In this document: piece after piece, positions 32,508 through 44,362 of the stretch
Layout: every line of letters starts with the position of its first letter
Numbering within the stretch: the stretch's first letter is position 1
NCBI RefSeq assembly: GCF_040712315.1
Contig: NC_134015.1
Location: forward strand, 46,015,964 to 46,079,963
Reading direction: 5' to 3'
DNA: 64,000 nucleotides
From: Castanea sativa
Taxonomy: Eukaryota; Streptophyta; Magnoliopsida; Fagales; Fagaceae
Position numbers and translations under genes: made by a program
Notes under the pieces: generated by a model
The model's database searches: none
Told to the model about the DNA's origin: nothing
Seen by the model: the letters and a program-made list of their open reading frames with translations, nothing else

Positions 32508-35170
32508 ATGGGTAGATTTGCATCCTTGGTGGATTCAAACGAAAAAAATAGAGCAATTTAAGGCTAAATACCGAATTCCTTCGAACGTATCAATTAGGTA
32601 CTGTAACGAAGAGGAGTATTTTGAAAAAAGAAAAACGAGGGAGGTAGTAATCTCGGTTATTGCATTCATCGAAGGAGGAATGAGAATTCCAATGGGGACT
32701 GTGACTAGAGATTATCTTAGGACCTTTAGATTAGCTCCTACCCAGTGCGCCCCAAATGTCTTTAGGATCCTAGGTTCTATAGATGCTTTAAATGAGAAGA
32801 TGAACCTAGGGCTCACTCATCACGATGTGAACTGGGTTTATAACCTCCATTACCTAACAAAAAAAGATGAATATTACCTAAAATCTAGACATCCAGCAGT
32901 TAGGTTAATTCAGTGTCTGCCCGAATCTAATAAGGGTCTAAAAAACGACTTCCTGATCATATCAGGAGATTGTCACGACGGCTTACCCTGTTCGACAAGG
33001 GAGGGGACACCAGGTGAAGTTTTTGGATTTTATTTAAAATCCTTAAAAACCATCCCTTTTATCTTTCTATTTATTCTTACCTTCATTTTCTTTCGGACAA
33101 TTCCGCAGATCCACACGCAGCGGATCGTCATCCTTTCCTTGTCGATTTTGGGCATTTGGACAGAATTTTACAAGCCAAAATTTTCGTGCATTCAGACGGT
33201 CAACTCGAAGCGGCTCATCTCATCCTCGGCTACGATCCCATTTCCAAAGCTTTCCAAGTGCCAAAGTGTGTGATCAAAGCCAAGGACCCCCGTCTTCCCC
33301 GGATCAGCGTTGCCGTTGAAGGTTTCGTGCTGCCCGAAGGGGCCCCAATTCCTCAAGGTACTCTGTTTACCCAACCTGTACAACCCCCTCAACCCGTTCC
33401 AGTTGGGATCCCTTTAGTCCAAATTTCAACACAAAACATACTTGGTGAAGCAACCTCTTCTCAGCCTATCATAAAGGAAGAAGAAGATATTGTCGAAGTA
33501 CCTGATTCCGAGGACGAGTTCAAGGTTTTTAATCAACCCCACTCTCCCGAAGATCAAATTTCTACCCTCGGCACATCCTCTCAAGTCTCACAAGAATTTA
33601 TTCAACAGTCTGACGATATGGGTATCTAGCGTAAGGCCAAGCCGAGTTTAAAAGATGTACTCGAGGCTCAAGCGGGGTCTCAAGACCCTCCTAAGGAACT
33701 TCGCCCTAGGGTCCAAGATAAAGGTGCCGAAAAAGGCCCTGAATCTAGGCTGCCTCCTCCTCCTCCTCCTCCTTCTCCTCCTCCTTCCCAACCTCAGCGT
33801 ACCAATCCAGCTAACCTCAAAAGAAAACGGGATCAGCAAAAAGGAAAAGAGGTGATAGAGGTAGGAAAAGGCTCTCTTCCTAAAGAGCCCGAGGTTGAAA
33901 AAGGTGGAAAGCAGGCCCGTATCGTGCAGACGAGGTCAGATAAACGGGTCGAATCTCACGTGGCAGTACACACCCCACTTTGGCTTCCTGATATGACTAT
34001 GGATGACCATGCCATTACTATTGACGCATCCATTATAAATTCTGATGAGGGGACTGCTGCATGCGTAGCAGATGCATTGGAGCAAGCTTTGCTGCTCCCC
34101 GAGGACATGGATGAACTCAGAAAGAAAAGAGACCACAATGTCTTTATGATTCTAAAGAAGGAACTTGCCATGGTAAGTATCTTTTCTAAACCTTGCTCAT
34201 TTTTTGGTTCCTGTCATTTCATAAAACTTATAACTATCTTTTTTTGCATTTGTTGTCTTCTCTTTCATAGGCTGTTCAATCGGCCCATAGGGCAGAGGAG
34301 ATCGCCATTAATTCCTACAAATCTTTGAGGGCCGAGGAATCAAGGTGCGAGACTGCCCAAAGGATCTCGGACCTGCAGAAGAAAAAGCTGTAGGAGGTTT
34401 CGGTCAAACTTATTAAGGCAAAGAGTGAGAAGTCTGGTTTGGAGGCTGCTCTCAAAACAACTACCAAACAGACCGAGGACCAACAATTGCTACTTAGGCA
34501 AACTAATGAGAATCTTGCTGCAGCACGAAAGCTCATTGAGGACCTGAAAAAAGATTTGAAGGAATCTAAGAGGGTCAAAGAGGAGGCCATCAAAAGCAAA
34601 GAGAAAGCCCTTCAAGAAAAAGAAAAGGCCGAAAAGGCAAGAGAAGAGGCCGAGAATGCAAAAGACCGAGCTGAACAGGAAGGTTACGAGATCGGTGTGA
34701 AGGAGATCATAGAAACCTTCAAGGCTTAGGTTCCTGAGGTATGCAGGCATTACTGCCTCCAAGTGTGGAACGAGGCACTTTCCCAAGCTGGGGTTGATGC
34801 TTCTTCTACCCTTTGGAAAGCAGAGAGTGTCTACTATCCTTTAGCCATTCGAGCCTTTGACATTCCTCAAGCTGATGATGATGCTGCCCAACTACCATCT
34901 GAGGATAAAGAAGGTGAGCTGGCTGAAGACTCTACTCTTGCTGAAGATCAACTCCCCAAGCAAGCTGATCCAATAGAAGGAAAGGCATTAGAGGACACAC
35001 AGCCCTCAAGTGACCTTAATGAGCCTTCCAAGGACGTGCTGGGTGATAAAGCGAATCCGATAACTTTGAAGGATGATCCAAAAGGCAAAGGAATTGCCGA
35101 TGAGTCTTCAGTGCAGCCTCAACTTCCTCAAGACCCTAAAGGCCACTTGAAGATAAAGTTGAAGCAGTGT
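32508..35170 (+). pseudogene. antisense accessory gene of gypsy copy 2 (3 exons)
   Basis: Runs opposite to pol. Exon 1 is 32508-33013 (ATG at 32508), exon 2 is 33109-34172, exon 3 starts at 34271. Splice sites match copy 1 (CCAG|GTGAAG...CCGCAG|AT; CATG|GTAAGT...CATAG|GC). Exon 1 has an extra A in an A-run near 32545, shifting the frame. A TAG near 33627 (after DDMGI) is shared with copy 1. TAG codons near 34391 and 34727 replace Gln of copy 1. The stop of copy 1 is TGT here (35168-35170), so the frame runs on to 35216. Features: PPPPPPPSPPP near 33750-33780, LKRKRDQQKGKEV near 33820, coiled coil from about 34330 to 34720, acidic C-terminus. Confidence 0.82.
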
Positions 35171-35559
35171 CTGTTCTCCTCTTGTCCTTATCATTTTCTT
35201 TATTTCTTCTTAGTGTAATTCTGATAAATTTGCAAGTATTTTTGTAATTCCAAAGAATTTTTACTTTAATGAAAGCATAAGTTCTATTTCTTTGTTTTGA
35301 TGCTTTTTACCTTTGTTTTGCCTTGATCATACCACTTCATACTGGTTTTGATTTATTTAGAACAGCAATCCTTTTACCCTTGTTAACTTACTAAAGTCAA
35401 AGCAACAACCTGGATTGAATTTTATACCATAGACATGTTCAACACATATGTAGATGCATTAAGTGATGTTCATGGATTTTTATCCATTTATCAATATCTC
35501 AGGGAGACTTTAAGATATAAGTTTTGTTAAATACTTAAATAAGGCATATGTTTCAATAA

Positions 35560-36470
35560 TCTAAGCATACCAAGCTTCAGTTTGAAACTTAATGAAAAGA
35601 AAAAGAATGTTAATTTCTCTAAAGTTGATGATCCGAGGACCAAACATAACTAAGAATCTGTTTAACACTTAGTAAAAAGAAATGAAATGTTAATTTTCCC
35701 AAAGTAGATGATCCGAGGACCAGACATAACTAAGGTTCTGTTTAACACTTAATAAAAATAATTGAAATGTTAATTTTCCTAAAGTAGATGATCCGAGGAC
35801 CAGACATAACTAAGGTTCTGTTTAACACTTAATAAAAAATAATTGAAATGTTAATTTTTCCAAAGTAGATGATCCGAAGACCAGACATAACTAAGGTTCT
35901 GTTTAACACTTAATGAAAAATAATTGAAATGTTAATTTTCCCAAAGTAGATGATCCGATGACCAGACATAACTAAGGTTCTATTTAACACTTAGTAAAAA
36001 GAAATGAAAAATAATTAAAATGTTAATTTTCCCAAAGTAGATGATCCGAGGACCAGACATAACTAAGGTTCTGTTTAACACTTGATGAAAAATATATCAA
36101 TTTAGACAAGGTATGTGGTCCGAGGACACAAGCATACCAAGTTTCAGTTTGACACTTAGTGAAAGAATTGAAATGTTAATTTTCCCAAAGTAGATGATCC
36201 GAGGACCCGACATAACTAAGGTTCTGTTTAACACTTGATAAAAAATATATCAATTTAGACGAGGTATGTGGTCCGAGGACACAGGCATACCAAGTTTCAG
36301 TTTGACACTTAATGAAAGAATTGAAATGTTAATTTTCCCAAAGTAGATGATCCGAGGACCCGACATGACTAAGGTTCTGTTTAACACTTGATAAAAAATA
36401 TATCAATTTAGACGAGGTATGTGGTCCGAGGACACAGGCATACCAAGTTTCAGTTTGATATTTAGATAAA
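35560..36470 (-). repeat. tandem repeat array between integrase and the antisense gene (copy 2)
   Basis: Same A and B monomers as at 21060-21950, in reverse complement ('gatgatccgaggaccagac' in B, 'aggtatgtggtccgaggac' in A). About seven B units, then A-B alternation near the integrase end. The overall order mirrors copy 1 but unit numbers differ. Confidence 0.9.
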
Positions 36471-36529
36471 CGAATATAATGAACGCAATATAGTGTTAAT
36501 AAAAATGGCCGAAGTGCCTTACATTTAAT

Positions 36530-37369
36530 AATAGTACCTTTGTAGGTTACTTACATTCCAGGGACGTTGTACAACATATTCATCTAGATCTTCAAGATTA
36601 TAAGCCCCTATGCCTGCGACCGAGGTAATACGATAAGGTCCTTCCCAGTTGGGCCCCAATTTCCCCCATGTTGTGTTCTTTGTTGTACCCAAAACTTTCC
36701 TCAGTCCAGGTCCCCAGGTGCAAGAGGTCGTAGTTTGACATGAGAATCATACCCCTGCTTGAGTTTGTGTTGATAGTAAGCTAGTTGAACCATGGCATTC
36801 TCTCGTCGTTCTTCAACTAAGTCTAGATTTCTCTCCAATAGATTATCGTTGCTGTCTGGACTAAAGGAGTTCTTCCTTAGTGTTGGGAACCCAGTTTCTA
36901 GAGGTATTACTGCCTCGGCTCCATAAGTCATGGAGAAGGGTGTTTCTCCTGTGGACCTTCGTGGTGTAGTTCGATACGTCCACAAGACATGTGGCAGTTC
37001 TTCCACCCATCTTCCCTTAGCATCTCCCAACCTTTTCTTGAGCCCATTAACTATCACTTTATTGATGGCATCGGCTTGCCCATTCCCCTGAGGGTAAGCG
37101 GGAGTAGAATATCTATTCGTGATGCCTAGATCACCACAGTATTTTCTAAAAGCTTTACTATCAAATTGTAGACCATTATCTGAAATAAGAGTATGGGGGA
37201 TTCCAAACCTGGTGACAATGTTCTTCCATACAAACTTTTTTGCTTCCATGTCCCTGATATTTGACAATGGCTAAGCCTCAACCCATTTGGTGAAATAATC
37301 TGTTTCGATGAGGAGTCACCGCCTATTTCCTGCTGCTTTTGGGAAAGGTCCAACAATGTCTAAGCCCCA
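36530..37369 (-). pseudogene. gypsy copy 2 integrase C-terminal part
   Basis: Follows the long pol frame after a TAA at 37367-37369 (Gln in copy 1). Core motif SDNGLQFD is present. The catalytic Glu region reads NGQADAINK, so Glu has become Asp (copy 1 has NGQTEAINK). A TGA (Trp) near 37319 and a TAG near 37272 also interrupt it. The end has the PGDL and YGAEAVIPLETG segments found in Tat-type integrases. Confidence 0.85.
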
Positions 37370-39817
37370 TTAAGCAAAAGGCCAAAGGCTGGACAGAGGA
37401 TTAAGAACACCTCCTGGTTGATGTATGTTAGGAGCGAATCTTTGACATTGTTCACATTTCTTCGCATAATCCTGTACTTCTCTCTGCATATTGGGCCACC
37501 AATAGCCCTGAGTAAGGGCTCTATGAGCTAAAGACCTTCCTCCAGTGTGGCTTCCGCAGATCCCTTCATGTAATTCTTCCAAAAGTAAATCCGTTGCTTC
37601 TGGGTGAATACATAACAGATATGGTCCCGAAAAAGAGCGTTTGTATAATTTCTGATCCTCGGACAGCCAGAACCAAGGAGCTTTCCTGCGAACTTTATCT
37701 GCTTCGGACTTTTCTTTAGACAAGACATCATCTTTGAGAAATGTCACAATTGGATCCATCCAACTAGGCCCTGTCCTAATTTGAAGAATTCGAGTGGCAT
37801 TATTATTCGTCCCATTGGGTTTCCACAGATCTTCAATAAGGATGACCCGAGGTAGGCCTTGCGCTGAAGATGTTGCGAGTGTGGCTAAGGAGTCAGCATG
37901 CGTATTCCCACACCTGGACACATGCAATAAAGAAAAGGACTCAAATTTGGATTGCATATACCTGACCTGGGTTAGGTATCCTTGCATTCTTGAACCTCTT
38001 GCCTCTAGCTTCCCTTCCACTTGGCCTACTACCAATAGTGAGTCCGAGGACATTTGTACTATCTTCCCTCCCATCTTATAAACCATGTTCATTCCAGCGA
38101 GGACGGCTTCATATTCTGCTTCATTGTTGGTGGCCGAGAACCCCAATCTCAAAGATTTCTCAAAAGTAATTCCCTCAAGGGATACCAAAACTAATCCCAC
38201 CCCAGATCCTCTTTGGTTTGCTGCTTCATCAACATACACTTTCCACAATGGTGGCTCTTTGCACGAAATCATGTCTACCGATTTTTTGTCCATGCCTGAT
38301 CCTTTAATAGACTCTTCTAATGAGGGCTCAGCAAACTCTGCCACAAGATCCGCAATGACTTGGCCCTTTATAGAGGTGCAAGGCATATACTTGATATCGA
38401 AAGCCCCTAAGATAGTTCCCCATTTGGCAATTCTCCCCGTATAATCCGCACTTCGAAGTATAGACTTAAGAGAGAGTTGTGTTAGGACAACAACTATATG
38501 AGATTGGAAGTAATGGGGAAGCCTTCGCGTAGCATGCACCACCGCCAAGATTGCTTTCTCCAGTGGTAAATAATTTACCTCGACCTCATACAGAGACTTG
38601 CTTACGTAATAAACTGGCCTCTGTATGTTATCATCATCCCGTATAAGAACCAAACTTACTGCATGATTAGCTACTGCAATATAGGCTAACAGAACTTCAT
38701 CAATTTCTGGTCGAGACATAACGGATGGTTGCGAAAGATATTCTTTAAGCTGTTGAAAAGCCACCGCACACTCCTTGGTCCATTCAAAACCTTTCCATTT
38801 ATTCAGCAATTGAAAGAAAGGCTTGCATCTGTCCGCGAACTGAGAAATAAATCGATTGAGGGCAACTGTCATTCCTGTTAATCTTTGAACCTCTTTAGGA
38901 TTTCGAGGTGGGTGTAAGTTGCTAATGGCTTTGACTTGAGCAGGATTCACCTCAATTCCCCGATGAGTTACCATATAACCTAGGAACTTGCCCGACCCTA
39001 CACCAAAAGAACATTTAGAGGCATTGAGTCGCAATTTGTACTCTCTCAGCGTTTGAAACGTGTTGTCCAGATCTTCCAAATGCCTAGAAACTGCTTTACT
39101 CTTTACTACCATGTCATCTACATATACCTCGATAGTTTTTCCCAGCTGTGGCTCAAACATCCTTATTATCATCCTTTGATAGGTAGCCCCTGCGTTTTTC
39201 AAACCAAAGGGCATCACCTTATAATGATAATTTCTTGTAGGAGTGACAAATGCAGTCTTTTCTTGGTCCTCTATAGCTAAAGGTATTTGGTGGTAACCTT
39301 GGAAAGCATCAAGAAAACTCATCCAAGGATGCCCAACAATAGCATCTACTAACTGATCAATCCGAGGCATTGGGAAAGAATCCTTCGGACAAGCTTTGTT
39401 TAAATCTATGAAATCCACATAAACTCTCCACTTCCCATTCTTCTTCTTCACCACCATCGTATGAGCTAACCATTCAGGATAAAAAACTTCTTTGATAGCA
39501 CCCGCCCTCTTGAGTTTGAGCACTTCTTCCTTTACAGCTTCAGAATGCTCCTTGGAAGATCTCCGAGGTGGTTGCCTCCTTGGTACTATAGCTGGATTGA
39601 CTTTTAAATGATGAAAAATGAAACTCGGATCGACCCTAGGGGCCTCGTAAGCATTCCATGCAAATACATACATATTTTTCTTCAAAAACAAAATCAGCTC
39701 TGTCTTCTCTTCCTGTGGCAATTGAACCCCCACCTGAAAGAATTTTTCAGGGTCATCGTCTATGAGAATCCTCTCCAATTCTTCACATGCAGGTTCATCT
39801 ACCTTGGTAGTGGCCAA
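37370..39817 (-). CDS. gypsy copy 2 RT, RNase H, second RNase H and start of integrase (open, 815 codons)
   Basis: Domains in order: RT (VKKKNGKWRVYVDF, FQGYHQIPLA, GLKNAGATYQRM, intact YVDDMVVKSK), RNase H (VYYVSKSLYEVEVNYLPLEKA), archaeal-type RNase H (WKVYVDEAANQRGSG, NNEAEYEAVLAG, NTHADSLATLA) and the integrase zinc region (CEQCQRFAPN). In the second RNase H, Gly after the first Asp has become Glu (VDEAA versus VDGAA in copy 1). It lies in the frame of gag and protease, after a TAG at 39830-39832. Given damage before and after it, an active polyprotein is unlikely. Confidence 0.85.
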   Translation of the reverse strand: MATTKVDEPACEELERILIDDDPEKFFQVGVQLPQEEKTELILFLKKNMYVFAWNAYEAPRVDPSFIFHHLKVNPAIVPRRQPPRRSSKEHSEAVKEEVLKLKRAGAIKEVFYPEWLAHTMVVKKKNGKWRVYVDFIDLNKACPKDSFPMPRIDQLVDAIVGHPWMSFLDAFQGYHQIPLAIEDQEKTAFVTPTRNYHYKVMPFGLKNAGATYQRMIIRMFEPQLGKTIEVYVDDMVVKSKAVSRHLEDLDNTFQTLREYKLRLNASKCSFGVGSGKFLGYMVTHRGIEVNPAQVKAISNLHPPRNPKEVQRLTGMTVALNRFISQFADRCKPFFQLLNKWKGFEWTKECAVAFQQLKEYLSQPSVMSRPEIDEVLLAYIAVANHAVSLVLIRDDDNIQRPVYYVSKSLYEVEVNYLPLEKAILAVVHATRRLPHYFQSHIVVVLTQLSLKSILRSADYTGRIAKWGTILGAFDIKYMPCTSIKGQVIADLVAEFAEPSLEESIKGSGMDKKSVDMISCKEPPLWKVYVDEAANQRGSGVGLVLVSLEGITFEKSLRLGFSATNNEAEYEAVLAGMNMVYKMGGKIVQMSSDSLLVVGQVEGKLEARGSRMQGYLTQVRYMQSKFESFSLLHVSRCGNTHADSLATLATSSAQGLPRVILIEDLWKPNGTNNNATRILQIRTGPSWMDPIVTFLKDDVLSKEKSEADKVRRKAPWFWLSEDQKLYKRSFSGPYLLCIHPEATDLLLEELHEGICGSHTGGRSLAHRALTQGYWWPNMQREVQDYAKKCEQCQRFAPNIHQPGGVLNPLSSLWPFA

Positions 39818-39832
39818 AAGCTTTGATTGCTA

Positions 39833-40300
39833 CGACTTTCCGCTAGCCGAGGCCGAGGACTCCAATTCAGGTTGACGCAGAATTGCAGCCGTGACACACT
39901 GTCGAGCCACAGACTGATTCCCAAGCAGTTCCACCACCTGATCTCCAGAAGGAAACTTAATTTTGACATGCAAGGTTGAGGAAACGGCACCCAAAGCATG
40001 CAACCAAGGTCTTGCTACAATAGCCGTATAGGGAGAATAGGCATCCACTACAATGAAATCTATGTCTACCACCTCTGGGCCTGATTGTACAGGGAGCCTA
40101 ATTTGTCCCTTTGGTATGACAGCCTTTCCCTCGAAGCTTATCAAGGGAGAGTCATAAGCCATAAGATCTTCAAGTTTTAAATTTAGCCCTTTAAACAGGT
40201 CAGGGTACATGATATCCGCCCCACTGCCTTGATTGACCATCACCCTCTTTACATCATAATTTCCTATTCTTAGGGTAACAACTAAGGCATCATCATGTGG
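39833..40300 (-). pseudogene. gypsy copy 2 protease region
   Basis: The active-site region reads VNQGSGADIMYPDLF: the catalytic Asp of copy 1 (VDQGSG) is Asn here, a G-to-A change. Otherwise open. Bounded by two TAG codons (40301-40303 upstream, 39830-39832 downstream), both at the same positions as in copy 1. Confidence 0.78.
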
Positions 40301-41854
40301 CTAGATAGTCTCGATTTTGTCCTCTTCCGAGAAACCCAAAACTGGTAGGATATTTGCCTTAATCCTCTTTGGCTGATCCCTCGATTCCTCGGCCAGGGTC
40401 CGAGCCACAGACATCACCCTAGAAGGAGTTGAGCCAGTCCTTCTAGGTGCCGCAAAAATAACATTGATTGTACCTAGAGGAGGCCTTGACGAAGAACCAC
40501 CGTGGTTTGCCGCCCCTGAGTGGTTTCCTTGCCCATTAGGCTGATACATGAATTGCTTCAACTTTCCCTCCTTAACCAATTGCTCCAAATGATTCCACAG
40601 AGTTCGACAATCCTCAATGGTATGACCCCTCTCTTGGTGATAATGGCAATGGAGATTTTGCTTGCGTCTCAAAGGGTCCCCTACCATTTTATTGGGCCGC
40701 TTGAAGTATGACTCATGCCTGATTTTCTCCAACAACTGCTGCACCGGTTCCTTGAAAACGGTGTTGACCACCTGCGGGGCTGTAGGACCGGCTTGTCTGG
40801 AAAAATCCCTTGCAGGCCTGTTGTTGTTGTATCTGTCTGACCTGAAATCCCTCCTCTCCTGAGGGATAACCTTCACCTTACCCTTTCCTTGCTGCTGATC
40901 TTCTTCAACCCTTTTGTACTCATCGATGTGATCCATGAGCCAACGCACGCTTCTGACAGGCTTTTTTGTCAAAGATTTCCTCAAGTCATGCTTTGTAGGT
41001 AGGCCGACCTTGAAGGTCCTTATCGCCACATCATCGAAGTCCCCATCAATTTCATTGAACATCTCCCAATACCTGTCCGAATACGTTCTCAGGGTTTCCC
41101 CTTCCCTCATGGCCATGGATAATAATGAATCCAAAGGCCGAGGAACTCTACTACATGTGATGAAACTAGAGCCAAATGCCCTAGTAAGTTCCTTGAAAGA
41201 ATTGATAAAGCCTGCCCTCAAGCCATCAAACCATCTCATGGCCACGGGCCCCAGGCTAGAGGGAAAAATCTTGCATATCAAAGTCTCATTCTTGGAATGT
41301 ACTGCCATCATTTGACTAAAATGGCTCACCTGCTCCACAGGATCCGTTCGGCCATTGTAAATAGTGAAGGCCGGTTGTGTGAAGCGCCGAGGTAGCCTCC
41401 CTTCCTCCAACTTGCGTGTGAAAGATGACCTGGAGATTTGGTGCAATGTCCTGCCCATTGCATCATTTCCCAAGCCCCTAGAAGAATAGTTCCTACCCTA
41501 CCGCCCATGCAGGTTGTCCTTCTCGCAAGAGAAAGATTCATCTGGGGGAGTTCTAGACCTCTGCCTGTAATTGTCATCCTCGGAACCCTCCGAAGAGGGA
41601 TCGGAGATAGAAGGAGTTCGCCTTCGCCTTTCATGACGTAATTTCCTTTTTAAGCTGTCAATTTCTTTCTGCATAGCCTTGGTATTTTCCTCATAAAGAA
41701 CTCTGCTTCCCCCTTGTGAATGACTCCTACTTCTGGTAGTGTGCATAGTATGCACACTACCTTCCCGATTCTCCTCATGATCAGGATGCAAGGAGTGATC
41801 CTCATGCTAAGAACCCACAGACTCTGCACGGTGTTGTGGTCCTGATCCCACCAT
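40301..41854 (-). pseudogene. gypsy copy 2 gag
   Basis: ATG at 41854 (MVGSGPQHRAESVGS), interrupted by TAG near 41809 and another near 41500, both Gln codons in copy 1. From 41473 on it is open for 390 codons: capsid domain (TDPVEQVSHFSQMM, MRWFDGLRAG, REGETLRTYSDRYWE) and the CHYHQERGHTIEDC knuckle with the CHHC arrangement. Ends in the shared TAG at 40301-40303. Confidence 0.85.
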
Positions 41855-41902
41855 GATGTTTTAAACTTCTTCAAAGACTAAATCCCCACAGACGGCGCCA
41901 AT

Positions 41903-42733
41903 TGTAAGGACACAATTCGAACTCCTAATCCACAATCTAAAGGGAAAGGGCTTGAAAGGCCTTTTTACAATAAATTTGTAAAGAGTGGGCTTGATATTTA
42001 GATTTCGAAGGTGGTTTAAATAACAAAGGAAGAAAAGGCCTTGGGCCCAATGACACAAATAAGGAATTATATGAAATAATATGAATGAAAGCTCCTCCTC
42101 AGACACAATCCGAGGATAGTTTATAATCTCGCTTCTTAAGGTTGATTACAATGGTTTATACTATTCTTTCTCTTCTCAAAGAAAAGCCCCCCCCCCCCTC
42201 TCTTCCGAAGGTCTCTTCTCTTATTTATGCTTCTTCTCTCGTCCATTCTCATCTTCCACCTCATGGTCATAATGCTGGTTTTAGATACTTGTCCCATCAA
42301 ATTTCCCTGAAGTCCTCTAGGATCAGGGACCAAGTTCCAAACCTCATGTTCAGGTCCCATTTCTCTATTAATGTAGTCAGTATATCAATTGCAGAGTCTT
42401 TAATGTATGGGCGGTGGTAGTAGCTTTACCTTAGATATCCCACCGCCCTCCCTATTGTCCTCCACGTGTACCGTGTCTTCCGTACCTATAGGAATTTCTA
42501 TAACATGCTCTGGGGATATTAAACCTCTCTTCCCATGACCTCGGCTTTACTATCCGAGGACAAAGCTTTCCTCAGACATAATTTTTCCACACGTTATCAC
42601 ATCTTCCCCTAGCCTTTTATTTACGAGGTACATTCATGTACTCTTAGCTCATTTGATGTCCTCGGATTGGGTTTTTAGCCCAAGAGTTTTTTTGGGCCAT
42701 CCTTTATAAATTACTGGGCCCAATGTCCCTACA
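41903..42733 (-). repeat. gypsy copy 2, 5' LTR
   Basis: TGTAAGGAC...CCCTACA. Bordered inward by the primer-binding site complement at 41885-41900. Confidence 0.95.
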
Positions 42734-43784
42734 ATAACAATGTACTAGCAAGGTTGTATTCTCACCGCCTTGAATGCTCTTAAAAAATTATGTTGAATTC
42801 AATCTTCTTCTTTTTTTTTTCTCTATTCTTTTAAGCAATTAAAATTTGGATTATAGCAAAAACACAGATTTTGAGTTTAAAAAAAAATAAAAAATAAAAA
42901 CTAAGAGATAAGAAAAAGAGTGGAAGATAGGTTTTAGTGCTATATATGAATATAAGTAGGCCATTTTATATAAAAAAAAATTAAGCTAGTATTTTCACAA
43001 GTTGCCATTGGAAATTATATAATTGGTAGACAATAAAATAACGTAAGTGGTGGGCTTAAATAAAAATTGATGATTCACCAATTGTAAAATTTATTGTAAG
43101 AAATATTATTGTTCTGACAATTACAAAATTTATTGTGAAAAAAATTGTATATGTACATTATTTACTATAAATAGCTTAGAAACCTGTCAAAAGGTCGATA
43201 TTGTTAGTTTTAAGTGGGCCATTGAACTTTTTTTTCATTGGAAAAAGAGGAAAATGTGATATGTAGTTATATAGACTTATAAATATAACATTGCTTTTTT
43301 ATTTAGAAGTAGAGAGGTTTTTCTTATTTGTGCTATGGGCAAAGTGGAGATAAGGAAAAAATTGTGAGGGGCAAAATGTTTTTTTTATCATGGGCAAAAT
43401 GTTTTGTAAGTGCATTATATAGGAATTTTTGGTGAGGTCAAGAGGGGCACTTGCCCCCTCTCGCCCCTCACTAGCTCCGCCTTTATTAGATTATATTTTT
43501 TTCTTATACTATCCATATTTGGAAAATTTCTAGAAAATTAAAGATCAATAGTTATGTCATCAATAAATTTTTAAATTGCAAGTTTTTGTAGTTTAAAATT
43601 ATGCATAAAATATAAACTTCTAAGTCATATAGTAAATAATATTCAATTGACACAAAATTTGACATGTGTATTAAGAGCATAAAGAATATGCAATCCAACA
43701 ATAAAATTTTCAAAATATGTAGTAATTTTAATGATATTGAGTAAGATTGTAACCTTAGACTAATCAATTTTATAGCTAAACTTT

Positions 43785-44362
43785 TTTTTTTTTTTGGACT
43801 TTTAAGTGTTATTCATACTTTGATCCTTTAATCCTTTTAAAAATATTAAAGGAGCCATTACATATAATGATTAGATGGATATATAAATCTTAACAATGAT
43901 TTGAATTAAGATATTAAATAAAAGGACCTTCTAAGATGGATTGGACATAATTAAAAATTTTAACTAGTAAATATCCTTATTCATTATTAAGCGAAAGAAT
44001 TCAAGAAGCATTCATTTTTATTAGTAAATATTAATTATTATTTTCAGTAAAATTACTTAGATATATATTTCTTTTGACTGATTTTTAGAATTTTATCGAA
44101 TTACATTTGCTCCGGTGGCTATGTGAAGCAAATCTGAATATGGACAAACGTTAATTCGGTGCAAATCCAATTCCGTTTCAGCCCACTACGTAAAAATATG
44201 GGCTATTTTTCAAGTCCAAACTCTATTCTGATACAAGGCCTAATGCACACTTTCCGTGGCTGAATTCAGAAACAGTCTCATGGAATAGAGCCAGTAATAT
44301 CATACCTCACTTATTGATTTTTTTTTTTTTTTTTTAAGGATTAAGTCGGCCGTCAAGACTAA
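43785..44362. other. intergenic, no gene seen
   Basis: AT-rich. Starts with a T-run followed by 'ggac' at 43782-43800 and has another long T-run near 44317-44337. No supported ORF. Confidence 0.5.

Larger units (their letters stand above)
31352..42733 (-). mobile_element. full-length Ty3/gypsy element, Tat-like, with antisense accessory gene (copy 2)
   Basis: Same family as 14812-26374, opposite orientation. LTRs at 31352-32185 (3') and 41903-42733 (5'), target duplication ATAAC (31347-31351 and 42734-42738). Gene order is the same. This copy keeps an 815-codon open stretch over RT, both RNase H domains and the start of integrase, so it is the better preserved one. Both LTRs carry a C-run (14 and 12 bases at 31636 and 42187) that copy 1 lacks. 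Confidence 0.96.
31154..43484. mobile_element. non-autonomous hAT-like element, split by gypsy copy 2
   Basis: Termini TAGAGGCAGAGCC (31154) and CTAGCTCCGCCTTT (ending 43484) form an imperfect inverted repeat. They are flanked by an 8-bp target duplication ATTAAATT (31146-31153) / ATTAGATT (43485-43492), the length typical of hAT. Without the gypsy insertion it is about 0.94 kb (31154-31351 plus 42739-43484). No transposase is visible. A related, uninterrupted element is at 47525-48070. Confidence 0.8.
31065..43784. mobile_element. MITE A copy 1, split by later insertions
   Basis: The left part (31065-31153) starts AAAGTTTAATTATAAAATTG and ends ACCATTAAATT. The right part (43485-43784) continues ATTAGATTATATT and ends GCTAAACTTT. 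Joined, they match in order and length the uninterrupted copy at 56217-56610. Everything between arrived later. Confidence 0.85.
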
